NCBI GenBank assembly: GCA_030407315.1 | Contig: JALQPE010001876.1 | Coordinates: 1 to 27,957 of the forward strand | Reading direction: 5' to 3' | DNA: 27,957 nt | Origin: Asparagopsis taxiformis | Lineage: Eukaryota > Rhodophyta > Florideophyceae > Bonnemaisoniales > Bonnemaisoniaceae | Shown here: positions 1 to 9,410 of the stretch, piece after piece | Layout: each line of letters starts with the position of its first letter | How positions within the stretch are numbered: the first letter of the stretch is position 1 | Notes under the pieces: model-generated | Seen by the model: the letters and a program-made list of their open reading frames with translations, nothing else | The model's database searches: none | What the model was told of the DNA's origin: nothing | Program-made: the position numbers and the translations under genes

Positions 1-28
1 TTAAAAGTATGACAGGAGCAATAGATAG
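1..28 (+). pseudogene. 3' tail of a ParB-dioxygenase gene paralogue (partial, runs off window start)
   Basis: Codons 5-28 read K-Y-D-R-S-N-R-stop, the same ending as the minus-strand dioxygenase gene that stops at 23149. The DNA homology continues through the stop into the 3' flank (29-420 against 23148-22690, inverted). The codon before K is TAA here where the other copy has TAC, so this copy may be mutated or diverged. Only the very end is visible. The body of the gene, if present, lies to the left of the window on the plus strand. The call rests wholly on similarity to the second copy. Confidence 0.5.
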
Positions 29-420
29 CATACCAGAAGTATTAAAAACCTATGCCATTGTTCCCTTCTATGAAGTTCTGTCTTTCTCATCTCAACATTA
101 TTCGTTTAGCCCACCTTTCTATTTTATCTATACATCTGACTTCATGTCATAGTTTAGTGCTACTAAGCCTATTGATTGCCTACTTTTTTGTATTAGTCTA
201 CAAATTTACATGATTCACTAGCTAGACCGTAGGGGGGACTAGTTTTAGACCTTGACAACCCGTGAGGTTCGACTATACGAGACGTTGCTGAGATAACACA
301 TGACAGGAATGCTCCTGGAAGCCACTCACAGCCGTACAAACGTTTTGCTGAGCCATGTTCCTGACTTCCCAATTCCTTGCTCACCCTTCCCTAGGTAGGA
401 GGGGGACGGAACTCTCAGCC
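29..420 (+). repeat. Left copy of the 3' tail repeat (inverted partner of 22690-23165)
   Basis: This noncoding segment follows the stop codon at 26-28. Its reverse complement is found at 22690-23165, with matching blocks around GGAGCAATAGATAGCA, the AAGTTCTGTCTT region, the TTAGTGCTACT region, the ACTAGCTAG region and the CACAGCCGTAC region. The two copies have the same gene-tail-palindrome-array order, in opposite orientation. I see no coding potential here. Confidence 0.8.
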
Positions 421-1010
421 CCTTACAGCGGAAGCCGTTTACCGGGGATTCTTACAGCAAAGTCATCGTTACGATGACTTTGCTGTAAGAAAGTTTTTTC
501 CATTACAGTGGCCAAGAATTTTTTTACCGGGTAAAAAAATCATGGCAGCTGTAATGATTTATTTTCTTACAGCAAAGTCATCGTAACGATGACTTTGCTG
601 TAAGGAAACGTTTCCATTGCAGTGGCCAAAATAATTTTACCGGATAAAAAATCAGCAAGAATTTTTACCGGGTGAAAAATCGTGGCTGCTGTAATGATTA
701 TTTTCTTACAGCAAAGTCATCGTTACGATGACTTTGCTGTAAGAAAGCGTTTCAATTACAGTGGCCAAGAAATTTTTTACCGGGTAAAAAATCATGGCTG
801 CTGTAATGATTTATTTTCTTACAGCAAAGTCATCGTAACGATGACTTTGCTGTAAGCATCCCTGGTAAATTGCTTCCGCTGTAAGCGGCAGGGACTTCCG
901 TCCTTTTCCGACCTAGGGGAGGGTGAGGAAGGAATTATGAAGTCAGGAAACAGGGTATAGGAATGGTATGGACGGCTGTAGGCGGCATTAGGTAACACAT
1001 TGTGGTTGTT
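300..1010. repeat. Foldback array P1 (long imperfect palindrome with four 37-bp hairpins)
   Basis: The whole block is an imperfect inverted repeat centred near 655. The left flank (tcctgacttc, aattcc, cacccttccctaggt, cttacagcggaag) recurs inverted on the right flank up to about 1010. It contains four 37-bp odd-length palindromes at 452-488, 567-603, 706-742 and 819-855. Their central base alternates T, A, T, A, so successive hairpins sit on opposite strands. Between them are smaller nested inverted repeats: CATTACAG...CTGTAATG around a TTTTTACC-G-GGTAAAAA core. No gene is present. Confidence 0.9.
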
Positions 1011-2030
1011 TACACCCGTTTGAGCTGGGTGTTGTGTCTAGTATGGTTGGAGGAGTGTACGAAATTTCTACCACGTGGTCGGAAATGGTTCAATTTTCTC
1101 ACGACAGAGATTCTGACTTTCGAAATTCAAACTCGTTAAAGTGGGCTGGAGTTGGTGTGAACACCTCCAGGACCTCTGGGAAGGATCTGGTAACACATGT
1201 CCTGTGACTGCACGCGGTTATCCTCTCTGAAATCAACCATAGATTATCGGAGGGCAAAATCTACTCTTGGTGCCTGTGGCACATTGACAATACAAAACCG
1301 TCTGTTTCCAGTTTTTATATACTTTACTCTCGAGTAGATAGGATTTCAGCTGTCCAAGTAAAGAATGGGCCATATAAATGTTCATTTCAACACAAGCATT
1401 GTGCAATTCAACCTCTTCCAGGTCCAAAAACTTGTCCAGAGTACACTTCCAGGCCATCGCCTGGGAGCGTACTCTGGACAATTTTTTGGACTAAGTGCAC
1501 TTTCAAGTGCATGCACTTGGAGGCATCCAGTCCAAATCTACGTCGTTCCGACAAAGTTGAATTTTGGCCATGGCCGAAATTCATCACATCTGCAGTTGTG
1601 AGAATCTGATGACCAAAAATCGATGCATTCTGCCAGCCCTAATGCGCAAGCCAGAAGCTTTACGGACAGATAAAACACCTTTCTGTACTCCCCAGAGCCA
1701 CTCCAGCCCTTATACACTACGGTGTTGAAAAGGGGGCCTCAGACAGTACGGTGAGACAGTGATTTTTACTGCCTCACTGTACAATGATCTCCAGGAAGTA
1801 GGATATTCTCTAAGCCTAGCACGGGAGAGAAAGATGGAAGCGTAGGCATGCAGAAGTATAGAGGCAATAGTATGTGTAGACTATGGCAGTGGTAGAAAAG
1901 TATTTCATGCACGAAAAGGACTGGTAGAGTGACACTAGAGAAGTGATGCTTAGCAGGAAGGGAGGTGGAGATGATGAAGGAGGACAACAGACATGAGATC
2001 GAGGGTTGAGACCAACGGCTTACAGACGGA
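890..2030 (+). repeat. Dispersed module A between arrays P1 and P2
   Basis: Noncoding repeat module. Its left part (about 920-1300) resembles 2320-2700 and 3340-3720. Its middle part (about 1370-1712) resembles 4060-4330, including one copy of the 172-bp unit that is tandem at 4197-4874. Its right part (about 1790-2030) resembles 2760-2990 and recurs inverted at 27300-27540. ORFs of up to 86 codons here look like chance; none matches a protein I recognise. Confidence 0.8.
1715..1790 (+). mobile_element. CACTA-type terminus remnant inside module A
   Basis: The string CACTACGGTGTTGA begins abruptly where the module's 172-bp unit breaks off. It is the same terminal string as at 14354 and, inverted, at 10090. 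It is followed by GACAGTA and GAGACAGT motifs like the subterminal repeats of the larger copies, and by a hairpin (GTACGGTGAG / CTCACTGTAC). Only about 75 bp is present, so this is a fragment or a very short derivative. Confidence 0.6.
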
Positions 2031-2290
2031 GCAGTTTACCAGGGATGTTTACAGCAAAGTCATCGTTACGATGACTTTGCAGTAAGGATACAATTCATTA
2101 CAGTAGCCATGATTTTGTTTACCGGTAAAAAATTCTCCGGCCACTCTAAGAAAAAAATTCATTACAGTGGCCAAGAATTTTTTTACCGGGTAAACAAATC
2201 ATGGCTACTGTAATGAATGTTTTCTTACAGCAAAGCCATCGTAACGATGACTTTGCTGTAAGCATCCCTGGTAAACTGCCTCAGCTGTAA
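2015..2290. repeat. Foldback array P2 (two 37-bp hairpins)
   Basis: Palindromes lie at 2049-2085 (T centre, one arm mismatch) and 2225-2261 (A centre, one arm mismatch). The array is bounded by inverted CTTACAG...CTGTAAG and TTTACCAGGGATG / CATCCCTGGTAAA segments. An internal nested CATTACAG...CTGTAATG inverted repeat carries the ACC-G-GGT core. Confidence 0.88.
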
Positions 2291-2990
2291 GCGGCTGGGA
2301 GCTTAGTCCCTCCCTCACCTTGGGAAGGTGAGCAAGGAATTGTGAAGCCGTAAAACATGGCAGAGGGATGGTTTGGACGGCTGTTAGCGGTGTTGGGGAG
2401 CACTCTGCGTCGTGCTTACCCAGTCTGGGCTGGGTGCCCTGCCTGGTACGGCGGGAGGAGTGCACAAAATTTCAAACACAATTTCCTCAAGAGTGAAATT
2501 CTGATTGTCGAAACTCAACCTCCCTAAAATGAACTAGAGCTGGCATGAGCACCTCCACGACGTCTGGAAAGGTACTGACAGCACGTTTTCGGAGCATTGG
2601 CGCAGCTGTCTCTCTGAGATCAAGCATAGAGTATCCGTGGCCAGATTCTATTCCTGGTGCCGTGTGGCACAGTGACCACACCAAATCGCCCTTTTTAGCA
2701 GACTATAGATTTGAGTTACTAGGAATCTAGCTGCCTTCAATACCAACATAGTTGGTAATTAGGCTAGCCTAGGATTGTAGGAAAATCAGGAAGGATGGGA
2801 GGGTAGGTATGCAGCAACATGAAGGGGATAGTATGAGTAGATTATGGCGGTGGTAGAGAAGGATTGCACTCACTGAAGGGTCGGCTGGAGTGACATCGGA
2901 GTCGACATAGAAGGGAGGTTGGGATAGGCTGGGATGAAGGAGGACAAGAGACATGAGAGAGAGGGTGAGGCCAGACCGCTTACAGCTGAG
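2290..2990 (+). repeat. Dispersed module B between arrays P2 and P3
   Basis: Noncoding copy of the same module family as 890-2030 and 3320-4180. It shares the segments on either side of CATAGA.TATC and the GGAGGACAA.AGACATGAGA stretch just before the next array. No plausible gene was seen. Confidence 0.75.
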
Positions 2991-3330
2991 GCAGTTTACC
3001 AGGGATGCTTACAGCAAAGTCATCGTTACGATGACTTTGCTGTAAGAAAGGAAACATTACAGCCGGCACGATTTATTACCCGGTAAAAATTTTTTGGTGA
3101 TTTTTACCCGGTAAAAATTCTTCGCCCACTGTAATGTTTCCTTTTCTTACAGCAAAGTCATCGTAACGATGACTTTGCAGTAAGTAAACGTTTCATTACA
3201 GTAGCCACGATTTTTTACCCGGTAAAATCCTTCGCCCACTGTAATGTTTTCTTTTCTTACAGCAAAGTCATCGTAACGATGACTTTGCTGTAAGCATCCC
3301 TAGTGAATTGCCTCAGCTGTAAGCGCCTGG
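2985..3330. repeat. Foldback array P3 (three 37-bp hairpins)
   Basis: Palindromes lie at 3009-3045 (T centre), 3147-3183 (A centre, one arm mismatch) and 3257-3293 (A centre). The last is preceded by a partly duplicated spacer, as if one arm of the array had been copied. The outer TTTACCAGGGATGC / GCATCCCTAGTGAA boundaries match those of P2. Confidence 0.88.
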
Positions 3331-4196
3331 GAGCTTTTTCCCTCCCTCACCTTGGGAAGGGTGAGATAGGAATTGTGAAGTCGGGAACATTGTGGAAGGA
3401 TGGTTTCGAAGGCTTCGGGCGGCTTTCAAGAGCAATCTGTGTCTTGTTCACCCGGTCTGAGGTAACTAAAAAGTTCAGTATTGCGAGAGGAGCACGCAAA
3501 ATTTCAACCACGATTTTCTCATGACAGAGATTCTGGCGGTCGAAATTCAAACTCGTTGAAATGGACTAGACTTGGTGTGAACACCTCTAGGACCTCTGGA
3601 AAGGTACTGCCTGCACATTTTCCGAGGCTACAAGACGCTGTTCTCTCCAATATCAAGCATAGATTATCGATGCGCAAAATCTACTCCTGGTACTGTGTAG
3701 CACATTGACTATACAAAACTGTCCGTTTACCGTTATAATACACCCTACTTTCAAGTAGGTAGGAATCTAGATATTCACTTTACATCGATGATTATGAAGC
3801 AGGTTAGGCTAGGATAGGAGGGTAGGCATGGAGTGAAATGAAGGCAGTGGTATGAGTAGACTATGGCAGTGGAAGACAGGTATTTAATTCACAAGAGGGG
3901 CGTGTGAAGTGACACCAGAGGCACGGTGTGTCACAGGAAGGGAGATTGGGATGATAAAGGAGGAGTAGAGACTTGAGAGATGGGTTGTTGAGGAATGATT
4001 CTAGCTCCAGTACATAACTACATTGCTCTTCTATAGGCTACGGCAATCGACTCCAGCAGTCCAAGAAAAAATGGACTATACGAATGTTTCATTTCAATAT
4101 CAGAATTGTGCAGTTGAGCCTCTTCAAGGTCCGAAAGCTTTCCCAGAGTACGCTTCCAGGCTACTTGAAGGCATCCAGACCACTTGCACATCGTTC
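3330..4196 (+). repeat. Dispersed module C (left part)
   Basis: Noncoding module homologous to modules A and B. The stretch at about 4060-4196 matches 1370-1540 of module A. Short ORFs of up to 75 codons are present but none looks like a conserved protein. Confidence 0.7.
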
Positions 4197-4874
4197 CGAC
4201 AAATTTCAATTTTGGCCATCACATCTCCAGTTGTGAGAATCTGGTGACCAAAAATTGATACATTCTGGCATCCCTACCACGCAAGCCAGAAGCTTTGAGT
4301 ACAATTAGACCATGTCTCAGTGCTCCCTAGAGCCACTCCATCCCTTCTAGACCACTTCCACATCGTTCCGAAAAAGTTCAATTTTTGCCATCACATCTCC
4401 AGTTGTGGGAATCTGGTTGCCGAAAATCGATGCATTCTGTCAGCCCTAACGCGCAAGCCGGAAGCATTGCGAACGCATAGAACACTTTTCCGCACTCCCC
4501 AGAGCCGCTCCATCCCTTCCAGACCAATTCCACATCGTTCCCACAAAGTTCAATTTTGGCCATCATATCTCCAGTTGTGAGAGTCTGATGGTCAGAAATC
4601 GATGCATTCTGTCAGCCCTAACGCATAATCCAGCAGCTTTACGAACGCGTAGAACACTTTTCCGTACTCCCTAGAGCCACTCCAACCCTTACAGACCACT
4701 TCCACATCATTCGGACAAAGTTCAATTTTGGCCATCACATCTCCAGTTGTGAGAATCTGATGGCCAAAAATCGATGAATTCTACCAGCCCTTCCACGCAA
4801 GTCAGAAGCTCCTAGTACAATCAAAACACGTTTTAGAACTCCCTAGAACCACCCCAACCCTTCCAGACCACTTT
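4197..4874 (+). repeat. Tandem repeat, four units of about 172 bp
   Basis: Unit starts, judged by the CACATCGTTCC-type string, fall at about 4197, 4359, 4531 and 4703. This gives spacings of 162, 172 and 172. Each unit carries TTCAATTTTGGCCATCA, CTCCAGTTGTGAGAATCTG and a CCCTAGAGCCACTCCA-like segment. One isolated unit lies at about 1540-1712 in module A. The 62- and 86-codon ORFs across this stretch follow the repeat and are not taken as genes. Confidence 0.88.
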
Positions 4875-4939
4875 GCAGCCTTTTTCGCGGGGTCCGAAAT
4901 CGTCTCCTTCTTCTTCCCGAGTGAGAAACATCAGTCCCC

Positions 4940-5310
4940 TCAGATGCTTACAGAGAAGTTGGTTTACCATGGTTTCTTACAGCAAAGTCATCGTTACGAT
5001 GACTTTGCTGTAATGTTTTGTTTCCTTACAGCAAAGTCATCGTTACGATGACTTTGCTGTAATGTTTTGTTTTCTTACAGCAAAGTCATCGTTACGATGA
5101 CTTTGCTGTAATGTTTTGTTTTCTTACAGCAAAGTCATCGTTAAGATGACTTTGCTGTAAGCAATCTGGCTAAACTGTCTTTGCTGTAAGAAAACTGAAC
5201 AGCAGTTCCGACAGGTTGTCCTGAGAAACCAAACCCGCCTTAACGATGACTTTGCTGTAAGAAAACAGAGTAATTACAGTTCCGACAGCTTGTCCTGAAA
5301 CCCGTCCTCC
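4940..5310. repeat. Array P4: four 37-bp palindromes at an exact 49-bp period
   Basis: Palindromes start at 4977, 5026, 5075 and 5124. All have a T centre, so unlike P1-P3 they are direct repeats, each followed by a 12-nt T-rich spacer. The fourth has one mismatch. After the array, half-palindromes ending in CTTTGCTGTAAGAAAAC appear twice (5180 and 5245). Each is followed by a repeated AGTTCCGACAG.TTGTCCTGA string, making a direct repeat of about 75 bp that runs up to the ArgJ remnant. Confidence 0.9.
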
Positions 5311-5400
5311 CGCACAAGTTTGTTGTCTGTTACCGTCACCCGAAGTCCTGGAACTACTGCAGATCATTCCCCGCAGAGGAATTTGAAAGTAGTTGCATAG

Positions 5401-5780
5401 GAGCATGTCGTGAATGGCACAAAGATTACTGTCGGTGGTATGTGTAAGGGATTCGGAATGATTCATCTCAACATGGCAATGATGCTCGCCGTTTTCACCT
5501 GTGATGCTGATGTTGAACTGACGTTGTGGCAACGTATGCTGAATAGAGCCGTAGAAACGTCTTTCAATTCATGAATTGCAATCACAGTTGATGGAGATAC
5601 GTCAACGAATGACTTCATATGTGCTCTGGCCAGTGGTGCCGCTGGATTGCATGTAAACGAAGAATTGTCTCTGCAAGCTAAGGCAGTGGAGGGTTTGCTA
5701 ACGAAGACTGATTTATTTGGCGAAAAGTATCGCACGGGACGGTGAAGGGGCAACTGTACAGTTGAGGACGTCCTCATAGA
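5401..5780 (+). pseudogene. argJ-like: ArgJ remnant (glutamate/ornithine N-acetyltransferase, middle part)
   Basis: ArgJ transfers acetyl groups between ornithine and glutamate in arginine biosynthesis. Frame 1 from about 5407 reads through GGMCKGFGMIHLNMA, matching the family's GMaKGsGMIhPnMAT segment. It then reads VETSFN and ITVDGDTSTNDF (from 5581), the conserved region around the autocleavage and nucleophile part of the fold. A TGA and a few extra codons interrupt the sequence between SFN and ITVDGD. After a frameshift near 5715, frame 2 gives LAKSIARDGEGATVQL, matching the LAkkIvrDGEGATk motif. The N-terminal half and the C-terminal region are missing. The family is clear and the copy is dead. 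It abuts array P4 and may be a captured host fragment. Confidence 0.9.
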
Positions 5781-5789
5781 GGCTGCGCA

Positions 5790-6160
5790 ACTCGATGAAG
5801 CCACTGTGCAATATGAGCATGCCGATCAGTTGAACAAGACCAGGAGTCACCAAAAGGCCGGAAGAGGCGACATATAGATATGGAAAATGGGAGTGAAGAA
5901 AGGCAGAAAAACGGAAGGAATAGAAGTAGTGGGGATGAAGAAAGGGAGGGTGTGGAAGATATAGTAGAAGAAGAGGGTTTTGCTAAGGTCATTTGCGCGG
6001 CGAAAGCCTCGGCAAGATTTATCGAGTAAATTCATGAAACGATGACCAGAGATGATACCTACTACTAATCCGGCGCAGTTAGCGTCCGGTGTTTTGTACA
6101 AAACACCTCAATATTGAGGCGACAGGGCAATGAACAGAGCGCAGTAAGATACATAAAAAG
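5790..6160 (+). other. Low-complexity purine-rich stretch, no recognised gene
   Basis: The plus strand is A/G-rich. It has a 51-codon open stretch at about 5876-6031 rich in Glu, Arg, Asn and Ser. The matching minus-strand ORFs are Ser/Pro/Phe-rich shadows of the purine bias. I see no family resemblance and no continuation of ArgJ. Confidence 0.4.
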
Positions 6161-6163
6161 TCA

Positions 6164-6421
6164 CTGCTCTTCATTAATATCTATAAAGGTACTAGTCTTC
6201 CTGAAGTCTGAAACACGTTTGTAAAGGCCACGGAAATCATCGGGGCCAATATCGTCACCGGGGCGGCCAGAAAGCACGGCAAGATCGTTCATGGCGGAGA
6301 CCTCATCCATGGAGAGGTCCATTCCAAGGCCGGCTAGGCATTTATTCAACTCGAGCGGCGAAATTTGTTTCGAGTGGTCTGTGTCGATCGACGACGCTGG
6401 AGCGTCTGAATATGTATACTA
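6164..6421 (-). pseudogene. EF-hand protein C-terminal exon or fragment
   Basis: On the minus strand the frame ending at a TGA near 6161 contains DTDHSKQISPLE, a full EF-hand calcium-binding loop (D at 1, D at 3, S at 5, I at 8, E at 12). It is followed by LNKCLAGLGMDLSMDEV, a typical exiting helix and the start of a second helix. A second, degenerate EF-like pair ends in DIGPDDFRGLYKRV. Just upstream the frame meets TTGTAG, which could be a 3' splice site, so this may be a last exon. Otherwise it is a truncated fragment. It resembles calmodulin/centrin-type or alpha-actinin-type EF-hands, but which protein cannot be said. Confidence 0.6.
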
Positions 6422-6424
6422 CAA

Positions 6425-6880
6425 GTTTAGAGTGCGATTAGCGGGTATGTTATGTTTTTGAAAGAGTTAGATGTTGTGTTATTCACCAAGCGAATGGGGG
6501 GATTGGTGGATTGTGTGGCAATGTTTTATGTTGGAGTGACGTGTTGAGAGTCAAGGTGGTTTAGTTGAATGCAGGGCAGGAACGGGGCGTGAAGAAGATT
6601 GCGAGATGCAACTCTTTGCATGAATGCGGCGAGTTGACATAAATTTCAATTGCTCTTCGTACAGACCGTAAATCAGCGCTTTGCTGCCACACCAAAGACG
6701 ATTTAGTGCAGCGCTACACAACAGCAATCAGGCCCCATAGGACTCATCCAACAAGCGGCCCACAACTCGCAGCACCCAACCACCCGGATCCGCACCAGCG
6801 CATCGAGATTCCAATCTCACCGACCGTAGTTTCCAAACATGATATAGCCTCTCCGTCTCTCGCGCTCCCTCCTCTCCAGA
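6425..6880. other. No gene seen
   Basis: I find no convincing coding stretch, repeat or RNA here. The ORF starting at 6706 is Pro/His-rich and overlaps the UPF0126 remnant in another frame. Confidence 0.5.
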
Positions 6881-7665
6881 TTGTCCCTGCGCCAAACGTT
6901 CACGCCCGCCCGAAACGCGTCCTCCACCCCAAGCGCCACGACGCCCCCGCCTTCACCGTTCATCAACGACAGTCTCCCGCGCTTCCCCACCACCACCTCG
7001 CTAGGCACGCTGCGCCTGCTCGACTATCTCGGCACAGTATTCTTCGCGCACTCCGGCGGTATCCTGGCCGCGACCGGTCTGGACATGCTGGGTGCGGTGG
7101 TGTTGGGAACGATGACCGCGCTGGGCGGCGGCACGATTCGCGACGGTCTAATCATCTGCAAACGTCCGTTCCGGACCTCTGAACCGGAGTATCTCACCCA
7201 ATCAATCCTGGTATCATTGGCGCCATTCACGGTCTGGCCGCGCCAATACGATGCCGACAATACGACGCCGATGCGGCGCCGTTTGTCGCCACCGACGCGC
7301 TGGGAGTCGGCGCTTTCTGCGTCATCGGCGTACAGCTGCGCGGTCCTAGGACGGACTCCGCGCACGCTTCAACCCGCTCATCTGCGTGCTATGCGGTATG
7401 GCGACCGCGACATTTGTCGGCGCCGTTCACAACACGCTTTATAAACGTGATGTGCATATTCTGCATATTCATTCGGAGATTTAGGCATCAACAGCGGCTG
7501 CGGGTGCCTCCACGTATCTCTTCGTGCGCAACCTGTCGCTGCATCCCGCCGCCCGCGTCGAGGCTGGTGTAGGTGTCGCAGTGCTTGCAAGGGGCGTCGC
7601 GTATTCGCGCGCCATTCGATTTCCAGTTTGGGATGACGCTACGAAAGATGCGAAACAGGAGTAGC
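6881..7665 (+). pseudogene. UPF0126 / YicG-like membrane protein remnant
   Basis: UPF0126 proteins are small multi-pass membrane proteins with two repeated domains, and some members are described as glycine or anion channels. Frame 2 reads LRLLDYLGTVFFAHSGG, then GLDMLGAVVLGTMTALGGGTIRD, the family's first signature. After a -1 shift near 7200-7260, frame 1 gives ATDALGVGAFCVIGVQL, the second-domain start. After another -1 shift, frame 3 (from about 7365) gives FNPLICVLCGMATATFVGAV and then HSEI-stop-ASTAAAGASTYL. The TAG sits where the family has Tyr. The frame ends at a TAG near 7663. The Thr/Pro-rich N-terminus could be a degenerate targeting sequence. The gene is clearly broken. Confidence 0.85.
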
Positions 7666-8500
7666 ACGCGGCTCGTTTGTCGTAGAGCGCGTATATTGTT
7701 TCTGTTTGTTGGCGGCTGATGCTGCCGGTGCAACATGCGATGGTTGTAGAGTATTGGTGGACATTTTGGTGCGCCGTATTTGCTCACGTTGATGCGTCAA
7801 ATCGTCATGACGACCGATAGGATGAGCGGGGGCGTGATGTGTGCACATGCAGCCGTATGTACCTGTGCTGTGTTGACGGTATCGATAGTCGTCTAGGGGC
7901 GCGTTTTTTTTGGTTTTTCTGCTGTCATTCGCAATCAACAACTGTAAACAATGAATGACGCCAACGATGCGGATACATATCGACATGAGATCAGCGTAGA
8001 CTATTTCAATTTCTTTGTGTACACTATTGTTTGTCTGGTGCATTGTGCTGAGTTGTTTATTGGCCACATATTACCATCCTCGGCGGCGGCGGTTGTAGGC
8101 GAAGAGTGCGTAGAGAAAAGGAAACAAGGACGAAAGGCAGCGAACTTCGCTGTTTGAAAGGAGCCGACGAAGAACTGCATGATATGTTTTATGGGGTGGT
8201 ACGGAGGGGTGCTCAGAAAATGTTGAGAAAGTGTGTATGGTGGAGCAGGGAGAGTTGGGCGCTATGTTGTTTGAATGAGATGTATCTACGGGGGTTGTGG
8301 TGCGGCATACAGCGCGTACCATACTGTTTATACAATATCAGTGAACAATGATAACGCGGGTGAATGAAAGAGATGTCGTCGATGTGCGGCATCTTTGAGA
8401 TGTTTTACAATGTATTGCGTGATGGAAAAGTCAATTTTTCGCGAGTGGGCAGATTCGTGTGACGTAGGTTTCCAGCAGATTGATATTGTTGAAAAAGGCG
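7666..8500. other. Mostly noncoding, weak hydrophobic ORF piece
   Basis: At about 7951-8090 the plus strand encodes a hydrophobic stretch (VDYFNFFVYTIVCLVHCAEL) within a 68-codon ORF. It could be a decayed membrane segment. Nothing else is recognisable. ORFs on the other strand are Arg/His/Ser-rich and look random. Confidence 0.3.
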
Positions 8501-8521
8501 AAAGGCGCTGCGCACCGGAGA

Positions 8522-8700
8522 TATGGCACACATTCCGGTGGTGTTGAGGGAGCACAGTTCGTCGGTTCTGGTGGGAGCTCTGGCTACTGTGATTTTGTGT
8601 GCATCGGTTATTGGGCCCATGGGATGATGGTACACGTGGCGGGAAACGCGTAAACATGGCACGGTGCGCGCAAAAACTCCGCGGAGTTTTTGAACGTGTG
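8522..8700 (+). pseudogene. Decayed membrane-protein fragment
   Basis: The plus strand reads MAHIPVVLREHSSSVLVGAL and ATVILCASVIGPMG, then a TGA, then WYTWRETRKHGTVRA in the same frame before the next stop. This is one hydrophobic helix followed by a basic cytosolic-like segment. It may belong to the same dead multi-pass protein as 8795-8989. No family is recognised. Confidence 0.35.
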
Positions 8701-8794
8701 GAAGACGTTATGGAAAGTTTCTTCAAGAGAGGTGGATGAATGGATGTTTCTTTGAAACATGCCATGACTGAAATCAGTGGGAATGGACTGTTAA

Positions 8795-8989
8795 GCAATT
8801 GGCTATTTCTTGATCTCAAGCGGGCTCCTCACCCTAACAAGCGCAGTCGAGTTCTTCTTCAGCATCTACGTGCTGCTAGCGCTCCAATTTTACAGCGTCG
8901 TGGCCTATCCAAGCTGCACCGACGCCAACAACGAGCTCTTGATTGCCGGAATTGTATTGGATGTCCTCGTGTCAACCGGTGTGTGAGGA
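8795..8989 (+). pseudogene. Decayed membrane-protein fragment
   Basis: One frame, open after a TAA near 8794, gives two or three hydrophobic helices: IGYFLISSGLLTLTSAVEFF, then IYVLLALQFYSVVAY, then ELLIAGIVLDVLVSTGV, then stop. The Cys-containing loop between helices two and three looks extracytosolic. It is probably a piece of a multi-pass membrane protein. The larger overlapping ORFs in other frames are basic and look random. Confidence 0.4.
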
Positions 8990-8999
8990 TAGCTAGTTG

Positions 9000-9410
9000 G
9001 TGAGTAATTGGAGTAATGTCACAGAGTTTGTAAAGGACTAGCAGCTCTTCGGTGTGCAATGACGAGAATGAGAAGCTCGGGAAAAAGGTGATGTTTTGTG
9101 GTGCAGGGACAAGAGTTGATCGGGTGCATGTTCGGCGTAGGTGATTGTAGCGTGGAGACGTACTACTAGCAGATGGTCCAGTGCCTGACAAGAGTCAGAG
9201 TGGAGGTCTATGATGGCGGCATGAGATTGTGGAAGATTGCAAAGGAATGAAAGGGTGGTTTGATAGGATGTTCGTGCCGCATCTCTGTGGGGCTGAGCGG
9301 CGAAAGCAGCACAGTTTAGTACTTGTTCATGGCATTCATTGTCTTTATTCTCATTGAAAACTTTACTATTAACAGAACTACTACATCAACTTAACTAAAT
9401 CTCAAACTTG
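9000..9410. other. No gene seen
   Basis: Noncoding stretch with no coding frame or repeat that I can support. Confidence 0.5.

Noticed and set aside
452..488. Rho-independent bacterial terminators
   Set aside because: The hairpins lack a consistent T-run after the stem, occur in arrays far from genes, and the context is eukaryotic.
452..855. CRISPR array
   Set aside because: Repeats are perfect palindromes with partly repeated, unequal spacers, alternate in orientation, and have no cas genes in a eukaryotic context.
4018..4580. Short ORFs across the 172-bp tandem repeat
   Set aside because: Each repeats the same peptide with the repeat period, open on both strands. No coding signal.
5170..5804. 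Minus-strand ORFs of 120 and 113 codons
   Set aside because: They are antisense to the ArgJ remnant, which has unmistakable family motifs on the plus strand.
6706..7182. 158-codon Pro/His/Arg-rich plus-strand ORF
   Set aside because: It overlaps the UPF0126 remnant, whose motifs are in another frame. Composition is that of a shadow frame in GC-rich DNA.
8328..8819. 163-codon minus-strand ORF
   Set aside because: Ser/His/Arg-rich with no recognisable motif. The plus strand here has hydrophobic segments that read better as protein.
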